From contig NZ_CP127251.1 in the NCBI RefSeq assembly GCF_030285925.1, forward strand, positions 744,001 through 808,000: 64,000 nt of DNA, read 5' to 3'. The position numbers and the translations under genes are program-made. Below, piece after piece: positions 62,467 to 64,000 of this stretch; the first letter of the stretch is position 1; each line of letters begins with the position of its first letter. The DNA comes from Devosia sp. YIM 151766. GTDB lineage: Bacteria; Pseudomonadota; Alphaproteobacteria; Rhizobiales; Devosiaceae. Under the pieces are notes generated by a model. The model was given only the letters and a program-made list of their open reading frames with translations. It ran no database searches and was not told where the DNA came from.

Positions 62467-64000
62467 TTAGCCGGCCAGAATGCGGTCGAGGATTTCCCCG
62501 ACATTGCGGCTGAGAATATGCTGCGACTTGAGCGCTTCGAGCGCCGCCCTGCCGGCCTCGCGCCGCCTGGCTTCCAGAATGGGCAGGATGCGGAAGCCGG
62601 TGAGGATGCGGGAGGCGACCTGCGGGTTGACCTTGTCGATCTCGACCACCGCCTCGGTGATGAACCGGAAGCCGGCGCCGTCGGCGCGGGCGAACTGGGT
62701 CGGATTGCTCATGACGAAGGCGCCGAGCAGCGAGCGCAGCCGGTTGGGATTGGTGCGGGGGAAATCCGGCGCCGCAAGAATGGCGCGCAGGCGCTCGATG
62801 ACCCCATCGTCCGGCGCCTGCGCCGAAGCGGTGAGCCATTTGTCGAACACCAGCGGGTCGCCGGCGAAGCGGGTGCGGAAATCGCCCAGCAATGCCGGAG
62901 CATCACCGGTCCAGTAATGCGCCGATATGGCCATGGCGGCATAGCGGTCGGTCATATTGGCGGCGGCATGATATTGCGCCGATGCCAGGGCGTTCCCGCG
63001 ATCCGATCCGGCGGTCAACAGGTTGAGCAGCCCATTGCGCAGCGAGCGGCGGCCGGCCTGTCCGGCATCGGGGCTATAGGGCTCGGGCACCACCAAGGCG
63101 TCGTATTGGCTTTCCAGCTTTTCGGCGATCGGGCCGACCAGCGTGGCGATGAGATCGTGCCGCGCCGCGGCGACGGCATCGGGATCGACATCGCTGCCGA
63201 TATGGCGGCCGACGACGCTCTCGCTCGGAATGGCAATCGCCTGCGCCTTGAAAGCATGGTCGAGCTGCGGATTTTCCAGCGTATCGACCAGCGCCTGGCG
63301 CAGCCCGTCGGCATCGGCATCCGACCAGCGGCGGCCCTTGGCGGCTGCGGCGATGAGCGTGGTGGAAACCGTTTGCAAGGCATCCCAGCGATTGAACGGG
63401 TCGCTGTCGTGGCGGGCCAGAAACAGCAGGTCGGCCTGATCGAGGCCGGACGACAGCTTGACCGGGGCGGAGAAGCCGCGGAACAGCGACGGCACCGGCT
63501 TGTTGGCGACGCCGCTGAAGGTGAGGGTGACGCTGTCCCGGTCGAGCAGGATCAGATCGTCCCGGACCGTGCCGCCGGATACGCCGCTCCAGCCCATGGA
63601 ACTGCCATTGGGCCCGATCAGGCCAAAGCGCACCGGGATCAGCAGCGGCTGCTTGTCCGGCTGGCCTGGCGTGGGATCGACCTTCTGGCTGAGGGTCAGG
63701 CTATAGGTCTGGCTGTCGGCATCGTAGCTGTCCGACACGCTGACCTGCGGCGTGCCGGCCTGCAAATACCAGGTGATGAACTGGCTAAGATCGGCGCCGG
63801 TCGCATCCTCGAACACCTTGATGAAGGCCTCGATCGTGGTCGCTTCCCCGTCATGGCGCTCGAAATAGAGATCCATGCCCTGGCGGAAACCGGCTTCGCC
63901 CAAAAGCGTCGCCAGCATGCGGACGATCTCGGCGCCCTTTTCGTAGACGGTGGTGGTGTAGAAGTTGTTGATCTCGCGATATTGCTCCGGGCGCGGCGGA
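62467..64000 (-). CDS. pepN: Aminopeptidase N, C-terminal part (gene runs off window)
   Basis: The C-terminal ~510 residues of a PepN-type (M1) aminopeptidase. The reading frame continues upstream to the window end (RPEQYREINNFYTTTVYEKG), typical of the region just C-terminal to the zinc site, which lies outside the window. Conserved blocks are HDGEATTIEAFIKVFEDATG and FITWYLQAGTPQVSVS, with the long helical C-terminal domain after them. It releases N-terminal amino acids from peptides. A 284-base spacer separates it from the kinase gene. Confidence 0.9.
   Translation of the reverse strand, partial: PPRPEQYREINNFYTTTVYEKGAEIVRMLATLLGEAGFRQGMDLYFERHDGEATTIEAFIKVFEDATGADLSQFITWYLQAGTPQVSVSDSYDADSQTYSLTLSQKVDPTPGQPDKQPLLIPVRFGLIGPNGSSMGWSGVSGGTVRDDLILLDRDSVTLTFSGVANKPVPSLFRGFSAPVKLSSGLDQADLLFLARHDSDPFNRWDALQTVSTTLIAAAAKGRRWSDADADGLRQALVDTLENPQLDHAFKAQAIAIPSESVVGRHIGSDVDPDAVAAARHDLIATLVGPIAEKLESQYDALVVPEPYSPDAGQAGRRSLRNGLLNLLTAGSDRGNALASAQYHAAANMTDRYAAMAISAHYWTGDAPALLGDFRTRFAGDPLVFDKWLTASAQAPDDGVIERLRAILAAPDFPRTNPNRLRSLLGAFVMSNPTQFARADGAGFRFITEAVVEIDKVNPQVASRILTGFRILPILEARRREAGRAALEALKSQHILSRNVGEILDRILAG

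Overview
The window is high-GC, densely coded DNA, most likely chromosomal and from a member of the Hyphomicrobiales (Rhizobiales). A Devosia-like genus fits, but species cannot be fixed from sequence alone. The clues are a Ros/MucR zinc-finger regulator, a FeuN-FeuP-FeuQ type two-component locus, DUF1491, DUF2336 and DUF5330 proteins, a degP-regulator-kinase-glnE gene order and a chromosomal gene transfer agent (GTA) cluster. No tRNA, rRNA, CRISPR array or insertion sequence was seen.

Layout. 0-6 kb: HerA-like ATPase, SLOG-like protein, receiver protein, DUF454 membrane protein, Fe-type superoxide dismutase and oligopeptidase B. 6.3-12.2 kb: a complete seven-gene Mrp/Mnh Na+/H+ antiporter operon (A-G), mostly with overlapping start/stop codons. 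12.3-27 kb: MucR regulator, a stand-alone DnaA domain IV protein, acyltransferase, SufE, a DivJ-like histidine kinase followed by a peptidoglycan-binding protein and DUF1491, a DUF2336 protein, a small protein plus lipoprotein, Nudix, a DUF1254/DUF1214-like pair, a class A penicillin-binding protein, YcgN and a degenerate GGDEF protein.

27.3-42.3 kb is the centrepiece: a colinear HK97-type GTA structural cluster matching the Rhodobacter capsulatus RcGTA order. It runs small and large terminase, portal, a small membrane protein, prohead protease, capsid, connector, joining, completion and tail proteins, a short tape measure, distal tail, hub, NlpC/P60 peptidase and the 1248-residue tip protein. 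A GH108 endolysin with a holin-like C-terminus follows directly. Unusual details are an extra 42-residue ORF, intergenic repeats at four gene junctions, hairpins after portal and capsid, and an in-frame internal ribosome site in the endolysin gene. A HicB/HicA-like pair lies immediately downstream.

42.9-64 kb: the FeuNPQ-like locus, a 17-kDa-antigen-like lipoprotein, an unknown 405-residue protein, a two-gene flavoprotein pair, the cytochrome c maturation operon ccmI-E-F-H, degP with a second two-component system, glnE, an orphan-looking histidine kinase, and the 3' part of a pepN-like aminopeptidase that runs off the window end.
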